Source: JALZVT01 sp964611345 (GTDB lineage: Bacteria; Pseudomonadota; Gammaproteobacteria; Pseudomonadales; Azotimanducaceae). Taken from it: a DNA stretch of 45,021 nucleotides. Under the pieces are notes generated by a model. That model was not told the DNA's origin. It was given only the letters and a program-made list of their open reading frames with translations, and made no database searches. The translations under genes were made by a program, and so were the position numbers. Positions 1 to 8,983 of this stretch are shown here, piece after piece (position 1 is the stretch's first letter; every line of letters begins with the position of its first letter). The stretch covers positions 1 to 45,021 of the forward strand of contig CAZSYU010000027.1 in NCBI GenBank assembly GCA_964611345.1, given 5' to 3'.

Positions 1-740
1 GTGCCACCGGCGATGCCGACGCCCCGCCCAGTCGCTCAGGGGGTGCACCGTGCGACATCATGGGCGGTATTCATATGTACGCTGGTGTGCTCGCCGCCTT
101 GCAGGGCCTGGCAACCACCGGCAAGGGCACAAGGGTTGAGGTGTCCATGCTGGAGTCGATGTATTTCACCCTGTGTTCCGAGTTCAGCATTTTGCATTCC
201 ACCGGAGAAACACCACCGCGCAACAGCGCGCGCTCTCCGTCGACGGTGAGCCCCTACGGGCGCTACCCGTGCAAAGACGGCTGGGTGGTGATCATCTGTG
301 TAGCAGAGGCGCATTGGCACAGCGTGCTGGAGGTCATTGGCCGACCCGATCAAAAAGACAACCGAGACTTTCGCAACTCGATGGCGCGGAAAAAACGCGA
401 GCATTTAGTAGACGCAATGATCAACGCCTGGAGTGCTGACAAAACCAGAGACGAGGCGTATCAAGAGTTGCGCGCCAATCGTATTCCTGTAGCTCCCATC
501 CGAACCCTTGATGAGGTCCGAAATGACCCCCACCTGCATGAGCGCGGTATGTTGCACTACAAAACTCACGACCAGCTGGGTGATGTTGTGCTACCGACCA
601 GTCCGATCAGGTTTTCCGATTACGACCTCACCGAGCCGGAATTCTATCCGGCGATCGGTGCAGACAATGCAGAGATCTACGGCGCGTTGGGACTAAACCC
701 TGACGACGTGGCGGCGCTAAATTCTGCTGGGGTGATCTGA
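1..740 (+). CDS. Class III CoA-transferase (CaiB/BaiF family), 5' end missing
   Basis: The open frame runs in from the left edge (first full codon at 3), so this is the C-terminal part, about 245 residues, of a protein usually near 400. Family members move CoA between an acyl-CoA and a free carboxylic acid through an aspartyl-CoA thioester; the catalytic Asp would lie upstream of the window. What can be seen is the typical Gly/Pro-rich segment ending in APCDIMGG, then TRVEVSMLESM, the block SPYGRYPCKDGWVVI, and the C-terminal proofreading-like region PVAPIRTLDEVRNDPHL, all characteristic of the family. The ATG at 60 is internal, not a start. The gene converges on the carboxylase at 754. Substrate cannot be told from this fragment; its neighbour suggests acyl-CoA metabolism. 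Confidence 0.9.
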   Translation, partial: ATGDADAPPSRSGGAPCDIMGGIHMYAGVLAALQGLATTGKGTRVEVSMLESMYFTLCSEFSILHSTGETPPRNSARSPSTVSPYGRYPCKDGWVVIICVAEAHWHSVLEVIGRPDQKDNRDFRNSMARKKREHLVDAMINAWSADKTRDEAYQELRANRIPVAPIRTLDEVRNDPHLHERGMLHYKTHDQLGDVVLPTSPIRFSDYDLTEPEFYPAIGADNAEIYGALGLNPDDVAALNSAGVI

Positions 741-753
741 GTGCCGGCAGGCG

Positions 754-3700
754 CTAGAGCGCACCCAGCACGGGCTTCACTACAAACAACAGATCACCGG
801 GGTTTACCTGCTGTCCGGCAGCAACGTTGATACGCGCCACTTCGTAACGTTCCTGCGGATAGAGTTCGCCAAAGTCAGATATTGTTAGTGGCGTGAAGCT
901 CTTCATCGCCTCTAACTGGCACATTACCTTGTCTCTATCGATCACTTCCCCTTCGGTCACGTACTCGGGTTCCGTTGGCGATGGCGTGATATAGAAGATA
1001 CCGGTAGATGGCGCCAGAACTTTTAACTCGTCGCTGTTCTCAATTCTGATCGAATCAAGATCAATGGCCGTACGATCAGTGCCGGCAGATGCTTCAATCT
1101 CTTCAACCAGCTCAGCCTGATCAAGGCGTTCAAACAGACCTGGCAGGTACTCGGTGTCATACACCCCATCACGGAACACCTGATCTCCGAGAATGCGATA
1201 CAACAGCGGCAAGTTGGTGCAAATACCTTTGATCTGAACGCGCTTTAAGTACGCCAGCAGCTTTTGTGTGGCGGCTTCGCGCGTCTCAGCGTGGGCAATA
1301 ACCTGCGCCACCATAGAGTCGTAGTAGGGCGAGACAAATTTGCCGGTACTTATGGTTGCGATTACGTCTATGCCATCTTCATCCGGAAACTCGCACAATT
1401 GCACTTCACCAGGATCAGGTCGAAACTGCATTTGGCCATCTGCAGACAAGATTACTTTTTCTGCATTGATGCGTGCTTCGATCGCATAACCGTTGTCCTT
1501 GATTTCAAGCTCGGCTATATCGTGCCCTGACGCAATGCGGAATTGCTGCGCCACAATATCAACCCCAGAGACCATCTCGGTAACCGGGTGCTCAACTTGC
1601 AACCGCGTGTTCATCTCCATGAAGTACACAGCGTCGTTCGCAAGGTCGTAAATAAACTCGACCGTGCCCGCACCAACGTAACCCACCTCGTCGGCCAGCG
1701 CCGCAGTATGAGCGAGCACCGAACGCATCAGCAGCTCGGGCAACATGGTTGAAGACGACTCCTCGATAATCTTCTGCTTGTCGCGCTGCACTGAGCAGTC
1801 GCGCAAACCGAGTACTTTGGTATTGCCATGGGTGTCGCGCAACAACTGCACTTCGATGTGTCGTAGCGAGGTGACAAACTTCTCGAGGTAAACGTCGCCA
1901 TTACCAAAGGCAGCGCCCGCTTCCATCACAACCCGATGAAACAAATCTGGGAAACTGGCAGCGTTTTCAACCAACTGAATACCCTTGCCACCACCGCCGT
2001 GCACCGCCTTAATAAGCACCGGGAAACCGATTTCTTCGGCAACCTGCGCTGCAAGTTCAACGCTAGTAAGAATGCCGTGACTGCCCGGAACTACCGGCAC
2101 ACCCAACCGCAGCGAGGTGTTGATAGCGTTCGACTTGTTACCCATGGTGTCCATTGAGGACACCGGCGGGCCAATAAAGTTAATACCGTGGCTACGCACC
2201 AGCTCAGCAAACTGGCTGTTTTCTGACAAAAACCCAATACCTGGGTGCAACGAGTCAACGCCTTGCTGATCGGCAACTCGAATCACCGACAGCGCATTCA
2301 AATAACTCTCGTCTGGTGTGTTGCCACCAATGCACACCAGCGTATCGCGCTCGGTCAGCATATCTACCGATGCAGACTCCATATCAGGGTCTGACTGAAC
2401 AAGCACCACCTCAATGTCTTGCTGTTGGGCCACACGTATAAGCTTGGCAGCCGTACAACCACGCGCGTGAATAAGTGTGCGCTTAACGGGGCGAATCAGA
2501 TCGCGCTCGCTGAACCTGGGTCGATGCAGATCGAGCGGCGTGCGCTCCCGACTCAACGTGCCTGCCATCACCCGGCTAACCACTTCGCTCACGTCTTCGT
2601 CAGCAACCGGCACTTCAGGATCAATCTTGCGCAATTCTTCGTCAAGGTCGTCGAAGAACGGGTGCTTCACCAACCCTTCCATCGAGTCTTCTACTGCTGA
2701 GAGGTAGTTCGACAAGGTAGATGTGGAAGGCAGGTTCTGCGTAACCACAATCTGCCCAGCAAACGGCATGTTGGTGCCGGAGAAATAGTAGGTTTGTGCT
2801 AGTGGGTGGGTTACAAAACTCGCCTGCGCGCCACCGGTGCAATCGCCAAAGCCAAACACAATCACGGGCAAGTCATGATCGCGGACAAACCGCGTGATGC
2901 GATCATTCACCGCAGCCATCGAAAATAGCGCACCCGCCCCTTCTTTGGTCTGCATACCCCCGGAGGAGACAAAGCAAATAACGGGTAGATGTTGTTGCGC
3001 GCACTCGACCAACAACGAACAGAATTTCTCCGCACTGGCCATATCAAATGCACCAGCCTGAAACTGCACGTTAGAGACCACAACGCCTGCCGTTACACCC
3101 CCGCCACCAGGCGCTTTAAAGGTGCCAACTCCAGTGACAATTCCGCAGGGCGGCAGCTTTTTGTCTATGGCCGCTTCTATCGACAATCGAAAGCCAGGAA
3201 AACGTCGAGGATCGGAAGAGATCAGGTCGCTATCACGCTCTTGAAAATCAATGAAGAACCTGTCGATGATGTCTGTATAGCGAATCGGTTTGCTGCGCTT
3301 GTAGCTTGTCAGCAAATTCTGAATGAGCAAATCTCTATAGGCGATATCGAGTCGATTCCAGAAATCTTTTTTTCGCCCAATGTTCTTGGGTAAAATCTTC
3401 TCTTCGTACTTTTTGCCGTCAGGACGCTCGGACTGTAAATAGGCACCCAGCAAAGTTTCGAAATAGAAGGTAACAACGGTAAACAGTGTGTCGGAGAGTT
3501 CCGGAAACGCCACTTTCTTCCATTCTTCGACCGCACGAAAGAACACGCTGGCTTTGGGTTGCCCCTGAACGCGCAGATACCAATCAAAAAACTGTATCTG
3601 CAGCTTTGTCACGTCGCCCGAACCAGCACCGGCCTCACCGCTTTGCAGTGCTTGCATAGCTGCATCTAACGACTCACCCAGCAGCTTGCCAACGGTTTCT

Positions 3701-5655
3701 TTTTCCAGCGCCTGGGTACTACCTGCCTCTTCAGCAATGCTATCGAGTCGTTCAATAGTGTTATCGAACACACCATCGAATAACAGCAGGTTTTCGCATT
3801 CCTTGATGAAGTCTTCGCGCAAGTCTTCAGCCAGCAAGATGTCGAGCACAGTCGCTTCGGCATCTGCTGAATCATCATCTTCACTAAAGTCTGGTCGCGT
3901 CTCAAACGCAGCCGGGAAATAGGCATCAATAATCGCCCGATTTTTCGCAATATCGGAGGCACCCGATGTCCTCAACTGACGCAGCGCGGTCTCGGCTGCG
4001 GCTGGCAAGTCCAGCTCATCAGTCGGCAACAAGCCTCCAGTCAGGGTGAGGTTAAGCTCTGAGGTGATGAGCGCACGAAGCAGAGCAGGAGAACGCTCCC
4101 CCACACCATCGAGCAACTTCTTGCCTTCATAACTGCTGCGCTCACGCACCAGACCAAGCAGATCAGGCTGATCGCGCAACGCCTGCACCAGATCTTCGGC
4201 ATCCAGGAGGTCATCAGCCCGCAGCAGCAATCGGGTATCCACGTGACCAACCAGATAACCTTTGAGGCTGGTGAAATTGCTGGCAGCTTCTGTCTTCCAA
4301 CGGTTATAGAGGAAAGTGCCGTAGGTAGATAACAACGTGGCTCGTGCATCGTCGTAGTTCTTGCGCGGCTCACCAAAGATGATCTGCGCAAAACGGCTGC
4401 GCTCGTCGTCCATTGCCTGCCGCTTCTCACGATAATTCTTCCAGGCTTTGGCCAGCGCATCGTCATAACGAATCTTGTCGGGGTCTTGCAGCCAACGCAA
4501 AAACGTCTGGCGACGGGCCAGCTCTGCGCGCTCTTGCAACTGCCCTTTTGGCAACTCTTGCTCTGATAACCGGCCATACTGCGCGGTAGTGGTTGCCTTG
4601 ATGCGTTGTCGCACCTTTAAATATCGCAGGTAGCGGTACGTAATACCGAACACGTTCAGATATTCAGTGGGCGCACGAGTTACCCGCAGCGACGCCTTGT
4701 CTTGAAAGCGCTTCAAGTCATCGCTAGGTGACAGATAGCGATTGAGGCTCGAACGGTAGTGATCGAGCATGTAAGGATTGTCGGCCACAAAGGCCTTTGC
4801 CCGATCTTCTGCTGATAAAATGGCGTCGACGATGGCTAGCCGCAGATTTTCGAGTTTCTCATCAGGATCACCTGGGGCGAAATCAATCACACCGTCGATG
4901 TTGCCCTGCTCAAACAGTTCCTGGGCAGACAGACCTACGTACTTCGCACATTCCTGCCAACTGAGGTTCATGCGTCGAGCGATGCTCGCAAGGCTCACCG
5001 GCTGAATCGTCGAGAACACACCGTCGCGCACCGACAGGATCATATTCGATGCTGCGAGCGGTATAGCTCCACCGGAGTAACCCAGCCCGTAGATAATGCC
5101 CACATTAGGCACGGCCACGTTGCTCATCTCGGCGATCAATCTGGAGATGGAGTGCGCCTGATTATTCCGGTTCGCTACTTCGTAAGGATCAGCTCCAGGG
5201 GTATCCATGAAGCTGACGATGGGAATGTTGCGCACGGATTCCCGACCAATAAAATCGGCGGCGGCCTGGTGATGCTCAGGCATCCAGCTACCGTTCATCG
5301 CCGACCGATCCTGCGCCACAAAGGCCACCTGACGACGCCCACCAGCGCCAAAATCCATATCCACGACGGCGTCATAATAGGGGCCATCGGAGTTCTCCCG
5401 CACCACCTGGCCGAGCTGCCGAATCACTACCGGTGCCGCGACCCGCTTTGGATCTTCTGCGGGCGCCACTACGGTCTCGATGTACTCATCCACATCCAGA
5501 CTGGCCAAGTGTTGTTTGTAGCGGAGGATCTCGGAGACAGGCATAACGCCTTTCAGCGGCGATTCAGCGTCAGCCGCTGGAAACAAAGAGAAGTCCTGCG
5601 CGAGGTTCTCGGCAATCAGATAAAGGTGGTCGCCTTCGAGACGCTGCTTGTCCAC
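754..5655 (-). CDS. Single-chain biotin-dependent acyl-CoA carboxylase (CT-alpha, CT-beta, BC, BCCP)
   Basis: This 1633-residue protein carries all parts of a biotin-dependent acyl-CoA carboxylase. Residues about 70-280 resemble the AccA carboxyltransferase fold (DTPGADPYEV at 151-160, GYSGGA at 192-197). Residues about 280-785 are helical and charged with no motif I know. About 785-1020 resemble AccD (GIVTGVGTF near 839, SSGGMQTKEG, FGFGDCTGG). About 1055-1500 are a biotin carboxylase/ATP-grasp domain (HPGIGFLSEN, GGGGKGI, EMNTRLQVEHPVTE). The C-terminal carrier has EAMKSF with the predicted biotinyl lysine at 1585. The usual CT order is beta then alpha; here alpha comes first and CT precedes BC. 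The usual AMKM is AMKS. The GTG start at 5655 has GGAG just upstream. Acetyl-, propionyl- or longer acyl-CoA specificity cannot be read from sequence. It converges with a CoA-transferase gene. Confidence 0.88.
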   Translation of the reverse strand: MDKQRLEGDHLYLIAENLAQDFSLFPAADAESPLKGVMPVSEILRYKQHLASLDVDEYIETVVAPAEDPKRVAAPVVIRQLGQVVRENSDGPYYDAVVDMDFGAGGRRQVAFVAQDRSAMNGSWMPEHHQAAADFIGRESVRNIPIVSFMDTPGADPYEVANRNNQAHSISRLIAEMSNVAVPNVGIIYGLGYSGGAIPLAASNMILSVRDGVFSTIQPVSLASIARRMNLSWQECAKYVGLSAQELFEQGNIDGVIDFAPGDPDEKLENLRLAIVDAILSAEDRAKAFVADNPYMLDHYRSSLNRYLSPSDDLKRFQDKASLRVTRAPTEYLNVFGITYRYLRYLKVRQRIKATTTAQYGRLSEQELPKGQLQERAELARRQTFLRWLQDPDKIRYDDALAKAWKNYREKRQAMDDERSRFAQIIFGEPRKNYDDARATLLSTYGTFLYNRWKTEAASNFTSLKGYLVGHVDTRLLLRADDLLDAEDLVQALRDQPDLLGLVRERSSYEGKKLLDGVGERSPALLRALITSELNLTLTGGLLPTDELDLPAAAETALRQLRTSGASDIAKNRAIIDAYFPAAFETRPDFSEDDDSADAEATVLDILLAEDLREDFIKECENLLLFDGVFDNTIERLDSIAEEAGSTQALEKETVGKLLGESLDAAMQALQSGEAGAGSGDVTKLQIQFFDWYLRVQGQPKASVFFRAVEEWKKVAFPELSDTLFTVVTFYFETLLGAYLQSERPDGKKYEEKILPKNIGRKKDFWNRLDIAYRDLLIQNLLTSYKRSKPIRYTDIIDRFFIDFQERDSDLISSDPRRFPGFRLSIEAAIDKKLPPCGIVTGVGTFKAPGGGGVTAGVVVSNVQFQAGAFDMASAEKFCSLLVECAQQHLPVICFVSSGGMQTKEGAGALFSMAAVNDRITRFVRDHDLPVIVFGFGDCTGGAQASFVTHPLAQTYYFSGTNMPFAGQIVVTQNLPSTSTLSNYLSAVEDSMEGLVKHPFFDDLDEELRKIDPEVPVADEDVSEVVSRVMAGTLSRERTPLDLHRPRFSERDLIRPVKRTLIHARGCTAAKLIRVAQQQDIEVVLVQSDPDMESASVDMLTERDTLVCIGGNTPDESYLNALSVIRVADQQGVDSLHPGIGFLSENSQFAELVRSHGINFIGPPVSSMDTMGNKSNAINTSLRLGVPVVPGSHGILTSVELAAQVAEEIGFPVLIKAVHGGGGKGIQLVENAASFPDLFHRVVMEAGAAFGNGDVYLEKFVTSLRHIEVQLLRDTHGNTKVLGLRDCSVQRDKQKIIEESSSTMLPELLMRSVLAHTAALADEVGYVGAGTVEFIYDLANDAVYFMEMNTRLQVEHPVTEMVSGVDIVAQQFRIASGHDIAELEIKDNGYAIEARINAEKVILSADGQMQFRPDPGEVQLCEFPDEDGIDVIATISTGKFVSPYYDSMVAQVIAHAETREAATQKLLAYLKRVQIKGICTNLPLLYRILGDQVFRDGVYDTEYLPGLFERLDQAELVEEIEASAGTDRTAIDLDSIRIENSDELKVLAPSTGIFYITPSPTEPEYVTEGEVIDRDKVMCQLEAMKSFTPLTISDFGELYPQERYEVARINVAAGQQVNPGDLLFVVKPVLGAL

Positions 5656-5796
5656 GTTTCTCCGTAAGGGCGGTGTAGAATTGACGCTACTCTATGCCAT
5701 TTATCTGCCAAATCGCAATCGTAATAAACACCTGTATGCGAGTATTTACGCCGATCTGGCAGCGCCTGCGAATCTAGCCACGGAGCTGAACCCCAC

Positions 5797-6306
5797 ATGG
5801 ACCTAAGCCGCCTGAATATCTGCGTTTTAACCGTCTCTGATACTCGCACCAGCGCAGATGATACCTCCGGAGACTATCTTGCCGATGCGCTTATCGAGGC
5901 CGGCCATAAGCTCTTCGATCGCGCCATCGAGAAGGACGACAAGTACGCTCTGCGTGCCCAGGTCTCCGCCTGGATCGCCGACCCGGAGGTTCACGCAATC
6001 ATCAGCACGGGCGGCACCGGTTTTACCGGTCGCGACAGTACGCCAGAAGCACTTGCCCCGCTCTTCGACAAAACCATCGAAGGCTTTGGCGAGCTGTTTC
6101 GCGCCGTCAGCTACACCGAGATCGGCAGCTCCACCATTCAATCCCGGGCACTGGGCGGGCTCGCCAACGGCACCTTGATTTTTGTGCTCCCTGGCTCCAG
6201 TGGCGCCTGCCGCACTGGTTGGGAGAAAATTCTTAGGAATCAGCTGGATGTGACCTTTAAGCCATGTAATTTCGCAGAACTGATCCCAAGATTTATGGAG
6301 CGTTAA
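5797..6306 (+). CDS. moaB: Molybdopterin adenylyltransferase-like protein MoaB
   Basis: MoaB/MogA-fold protein of 169 residues, the usual length, acting in the cytoplasm in molybdenum cofactor synthesis by adenylylating molybdopterin. The molybdopterin-binding signature STGGTG is at 70-75, followed by GRDSTPE, and LPGSSGACRTGWEKI near the C-terminus matches the MoaB-type ending (LPGSxxACRxxWE). The start ATG at 5797 gives the canonical N-terminus with VLTVSDTR. It is divergent from the carboxylase gene (141 bases between starts) and its end is 9 bases from the convergent maoC-like gene. The window also encodes a molybdoenzyme, MsrP at 15944-16939, which needs this cofactor, but the genes are not linked. 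Confidence 0.93.
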   Translation: MDLSRLNICVLTVSDTRTSADDTSGDYLADALIEAGHKLFDRAIEKDDKYALRAQVSAWIADPEVHAIISTGGTGFTGRDSTPEALAPLFDKTIEGFGELFRAVSYTEIGSSTIQSRALGGLANGTLIFVLPGSSGACRTGWEKILRNQLDVTFKPCNFAELIPRFMER

Positions 6307-6315
6307 TACCCCCAG

Positions 6316-6798
6316 TTAGGCGTAGATCTGCCGCAACAGCATCTCTGCCACGCAGGCTGGCTTGTCCTGGCCGTCAATCTGCACGGTTATCTGCTGCTTT
6401 AGCTGCAAGGTATTGGGCGCCTTCATTTCTACCCCCAACAGCGTGCGCTCGGCGCGAATCTTGGAATCAACAGGGACAGGCGATGGAAACCGAACCTTGT
6501 CGAGACCGTAGTTAACCCCCATCACCATGCCTTCGAAGGCCGCAGGATTTGCGGCGGGAACGCTGGCACCCAAATGCACCACCAGCGACAAGGTAAGGAA
6601 GCCGTGGGCGATGGTGACCTTGTAAGGCGACAGTTCGGCCGATTTCACGGGATCGATATGGATGAACTGATGATCGAGGGTGGCATCTGCGAAGGCATTG
6701 ATGCGGTCTTGCTCAACCGTCATCCACTCGCCGGTGCCATCGGTGTTGCCGATTTGTGACTGATAAATTTCCAAGGCTTTCTGTGCGTTTTCTGACAC
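6316..6798 (-). CDS. MaoC-like (R)-hydratase/dehydratase
   Basis: A 160-residue single hotdog-fold MaoC protein. Members hydrate enoyl-CoA or dehydrate (R)-3-hydroxyacyl thioesters. Visible features are the hydratase signature around DHQFIHIDP (catalytic Asp/His pair expected here), the following IAHGFLTLSL segment, and MGVNYGLDKVRFPSPVPV. The frame is open well upstream, but the start is best placed at the GTG at 6798, which gives MSENAQ and has AGGAAG at the right distance; the upstream part overlaps fabY and looks noncoding. It is divergent from fabY, with an inverted repeat in the 123-base gap. Acyl-CoA versus acyl-ACP substrate is not decidable; the fabY neighbour makes a fatty-acid role plausible (inference). 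Confidence 0.88.
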   Translation of the reverse strand: MSENAQKALEIYQSQIGNTDGTGEWMTVEQDRINAFADATLDHQFIHIDPVKSAELSPYKVTIAHGFLTLSLVVHLGASVPAANPAAFEGMVMGVNYGLDKVRFPSPVPVDSKIRAERTLLGVEMKAPNTLQLKQQITVQIDGQDKPACVAEMLLRQIYA

Positions 6799-6811
6799 GG
6801 TTGATGCTTCC

Positions 6812-6845
6812 TGTAGGTAAAAGTTACCCCGCCAGTTTACCTGCA
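6812..6845. promoter_or_regulatory. Inverted repeat in the maoC-like/fabY divergent promoter region
   Basis: TGTAGGTAAA at 6812-6821 faces TTTACCTGCA at 6836-6845 (9 of 10 positions pair, 14-base gap). An additional TTACC at 6824-6828 pairs with the GGTAA of the left arm to form the tighter palindrome GGTAA-AAG-TTACC. Three half-sites of the same motif in 34 bases, only 14 bases upstream of the maoC-like GTG and about 77 upstream of fabY, suggest a shared repressor operator. The regulator is unknown. Confidence 0.4.
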
Positions 6846-6921
6846 CCCCGTGTAGCAATCGACGCCTGTCCCCAATAGAATCTCTCCGACCCAGCCAGGC
6901 AGCGCCGAAGGAACCCTCAAC

Positions 6922-8787
6922 TTGTCCAGACTTCCCGTGATTGTCGGTTACGGCGGCATCAATCCCGCCGGCCGGGTGAGCTTCCATCATGCCTATCGGC
7001 GGCTGGTCATCGACGTGCTCGACGACGCCAAGCGCGATAGAACGTTTCGCAGCCTGGGCCAACTCATGGGCCTGAACGCTGACAATCCTGACGCCACTAC
7101 AGACCCTGCAGTGCGCCAGCACATTCTGGATCACACCCTGCTGCGCAAGATCGAATCTTTTGATACTCGCGCCATTCCCTGGCAACGCGCCGCCAAACTC
7201 AACGCAGAGGAACTGAAGTTTGTCATTACCCGGCGGCAACTGCCCGAACAGTTACCACCCAACTGGCAGGTGCGTGGTATAGACGATAAAAACATCGAAG
7301 TGACCGTTACCGAGCATCTCAATGTGCTGTTGCCCGACAGTCGCTCATCGCGGGTAACCAGCGCCGGTCAGCTACCCAGCGGATTTGCCCCCGACAAGCT
7401 GTACCAGTCGCGCAATCACCCGCGCGGGCTGCAGCTCGCTGTCTATGGCGCCTCGGATGCTCTGTTCTCAACCGGTTTCACTGTCGATGAGTTGAAGGGC
7501 GCGGTTCGCCCGGATGAAATCGCTGTCTACTCAGGCAGTGCTATGGGCCAGATGGATGAGAACAGCTATGGCGGCTTGATGCATGCAGAGCTGCGGGGCA
7601 AGCGCGTGACCTCAAAGCAGATCGCTCTCGGCTTGCCTGAAATGTGCACCGACTTCATCAACGCATATGTGCTTGGCAGTGTTGGCGGTACGGCCGGCAT
7701 CATCGGCGCCTGTGCAACCTTTCTGTACAACTTGAAGCAAGGCGTAGACGACATTCGCAGCGGCAAGCGGCGGATTGTGATTGTCGGCAACGCCGAAGCA
7801 CCCATCCTACCCGACGTGATCGAAGGCTATCGCACCATGGGCGCACTCGCAGAAGACGAAGCGCTTATGGCCCTGGACGGCAGCGACACACCAGACCACC
7901 GCCGGGCATGTCGGCCGTTCGCCGAAAACTGCGGCTTCACTCTGGCCGAGGCCGCTAGCTACTTCGTACTAATGGACGATGATCTGGCCCTTGAAATGGG
8001 CGCCCAGATCCACGGCAGCATTGCTGATGTGTTTGTCAACGCAGATGGCTACAAAAAGTCCATTCCAGGTCCTGGAATTGGCAACTACCTGACGGTTGCC
8101 AAAGCGATGAGCGCCGTGCGCAGCATTCTGGGTGAAGAATCGTTGCGAGAGCGCAGCTACATGCAGGCGCATGGCACTGGCACCCCGCAAAACCGGGTGA
8201 CCGAATCACACATTCTCAACGAACTCGCAAAAACCTTTGGCATCAACAACTGGATTGTTGGCGCGGTAAAATCTTATCTGGGACACACCATTGCGCCGGC
8301 CGGAGCCGATCAGCTGACTGCAGCACTCGGCGCCTGGAACGATGGGTGGATACCGGGTATCACCAGCATCGATGACATCGCCGAAGACGTACACAAGTCG
8401 AATCTCGACTTCCCAATCGAACACCGCAAAATCGATCCGCTGGCTTATGACAGCGTATTACTCAACTCCAAAGGCTTTGGTGGCAACAACGCAACCGGTG
8501 CCGTGTTATCCCCAACCGTCACCCGCGCCATGCTCGAAAAACGCCACGGCAGGAAAGCCATGGCAGTCTACCAAGAACGCAGCGAGCGGGTTACCGAGCA
8601 GGCGAACGACTATGACAATCGAATGATCAGCGACGGTGTGGCTCCGCTTTATCAGTTCGGCGAAGGTGTTGTTCAGGGTGAAGAGCTGCGCCTCGACGAC
8701 CAGGCTATTGGCGTACCAGGCTTTCCGCAAGACGTCTCCCTTGAGTTTACCAACCCCTACGCCGACATGGTCGAGCCTGCCGACTGA
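6922..8787 (+). CDS. fabY: Beta-ketoacyl-ACP synthase FabY
   Basis: A 621-residue ketosynthase matching FabY (PA5174, 634 residues) of P. aeruginosa, which starts fatty acid synthesis by condensing acetyl-CoA with malonyl-ACP in place of FabH. The N-terminus SRLPVIVGYGG is the FabY signature and supports the TTG start at 6922, preceded by GAAGGAA about 8 bases upstream. The catalytic triad is visible: Cys264 in GACATF, His417 in QAHGTGTP and His455 in YLGHTIAPA. Blocks such as SAGQLPSGF, NSKGFGGNNATG and VPGFPQ also match FabY rather than FabF or FabB, which are about 200 residues shorter. It is divergent from a MaoC-like hydratase. A decayed receiver-domain sequence overlaps its 3' end on the other strand. 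Confidence 0.93.
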   Translation: MSRLPVIVGYGGINPAGRVSFHHAYRRLVIDVLDDAKRDRTFRSLGQLMGLNADNPDATTDPAVRQHILDHTLLRKIESFDTRAIPWQRAAKLNAEELKFVITRRQLPEQLPPNWQVRGIDDKNIEVTVTEHLNVLLPDSRSSRVTSAGQLPSGFAPDKLYQSRNHPRGLQLAVYGASDALFSTGFTVDELKGAVRPDEIAVYSGSAMGQMDENSYGGLMHAELRGKRVTSKQIALGLPEMCTDFINAYVLGSVGGTAGIIGACATFLYNLKQGVDDIRSGKRRIVIVGNAEAPILPDVIEGYRTMGALAEDEALMALDGSDTPDHRRACRPFAENCGFTLAEAASYFVLMDDDLALEMGAQIHGSIADVFVNADGYKKSIPGPGIGNYLTVAKAMSAVRSILGEESLRERSYMQAHGTGTPQNRVTESHILNELAKTFGINNWIVGAVKSYLGHTIAPAGADQLTAALGAWNDGWIPGITSIDDIAEDVHKSNLDFPIEHRKIDPLAYDSVLLNSKGFGGNNATGAVLSPTVTRAMLEKRHGRKAMAVYQERSERVTEQANDYDNRMISDGVAPLYQFGEGVVQGEELRLDDQAIGVPGFPQDVSLEFTNPYADMVEPAD

Positions 8788-8931
8788 GCAAGCTGCTCCG
8801 CCGCCGGCGCCAGCAGTGCCTTTATAGAAACCAGTACTTCTTCACGAGAAAATGGCTTCGCCAGCGGTCATCGCGATAATCGGCTGGTGAAAGCCTTGAT
8901 GACGAAGCTCAACGATTAAAATCAGGCTCAC
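8757..8931 (-). pseudogene. Remnant of a response-regulator receiver domain
   Basis: The gap after fabY, read on the minus strand, contains pieces of a CheY-like receiver domain in two frames. Near 8863-8931 the frame reads LILIVELRHQGFHQPIIAMTA, cut here as LRHQGF and PIIAMTA, matching the beta-4 region of hybrid-kinase receivers. A second frame (8757-8867) reads LAKPFSREEVLVSIKALL, the conserved Lys-Pro and last helix. The stretch that should join them (about 20 residues) and the aspartate-containing LLDxxMP segment are missing, and the frame changes at the join. The tail runs into the fabY 3' end. This fits an inactivated, deleted sensor or regulator gene rather than a working one. No start or phosphoacceptor remains. 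Confidence 0.6.
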
Positions 8932-8983
8932 GGCACCGGTCCAAAAATTACGAAAATTATGGCGGACAAATCCTAAAACACGT

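Noticed and set aside
741..765. GCGCT/AGCGC inverted repeat at the end of the carboxylase gene as a terminator
   Set aside because: The loop is only two bases and no T-run follows on either strand.
5656..5796. Promoters for moaB and the carboxylase (e.g. TTGACG near 5683)
   Set aside because: No acceptable -10 element at 16-18 bases from the -35-like sequences; too weak to list.
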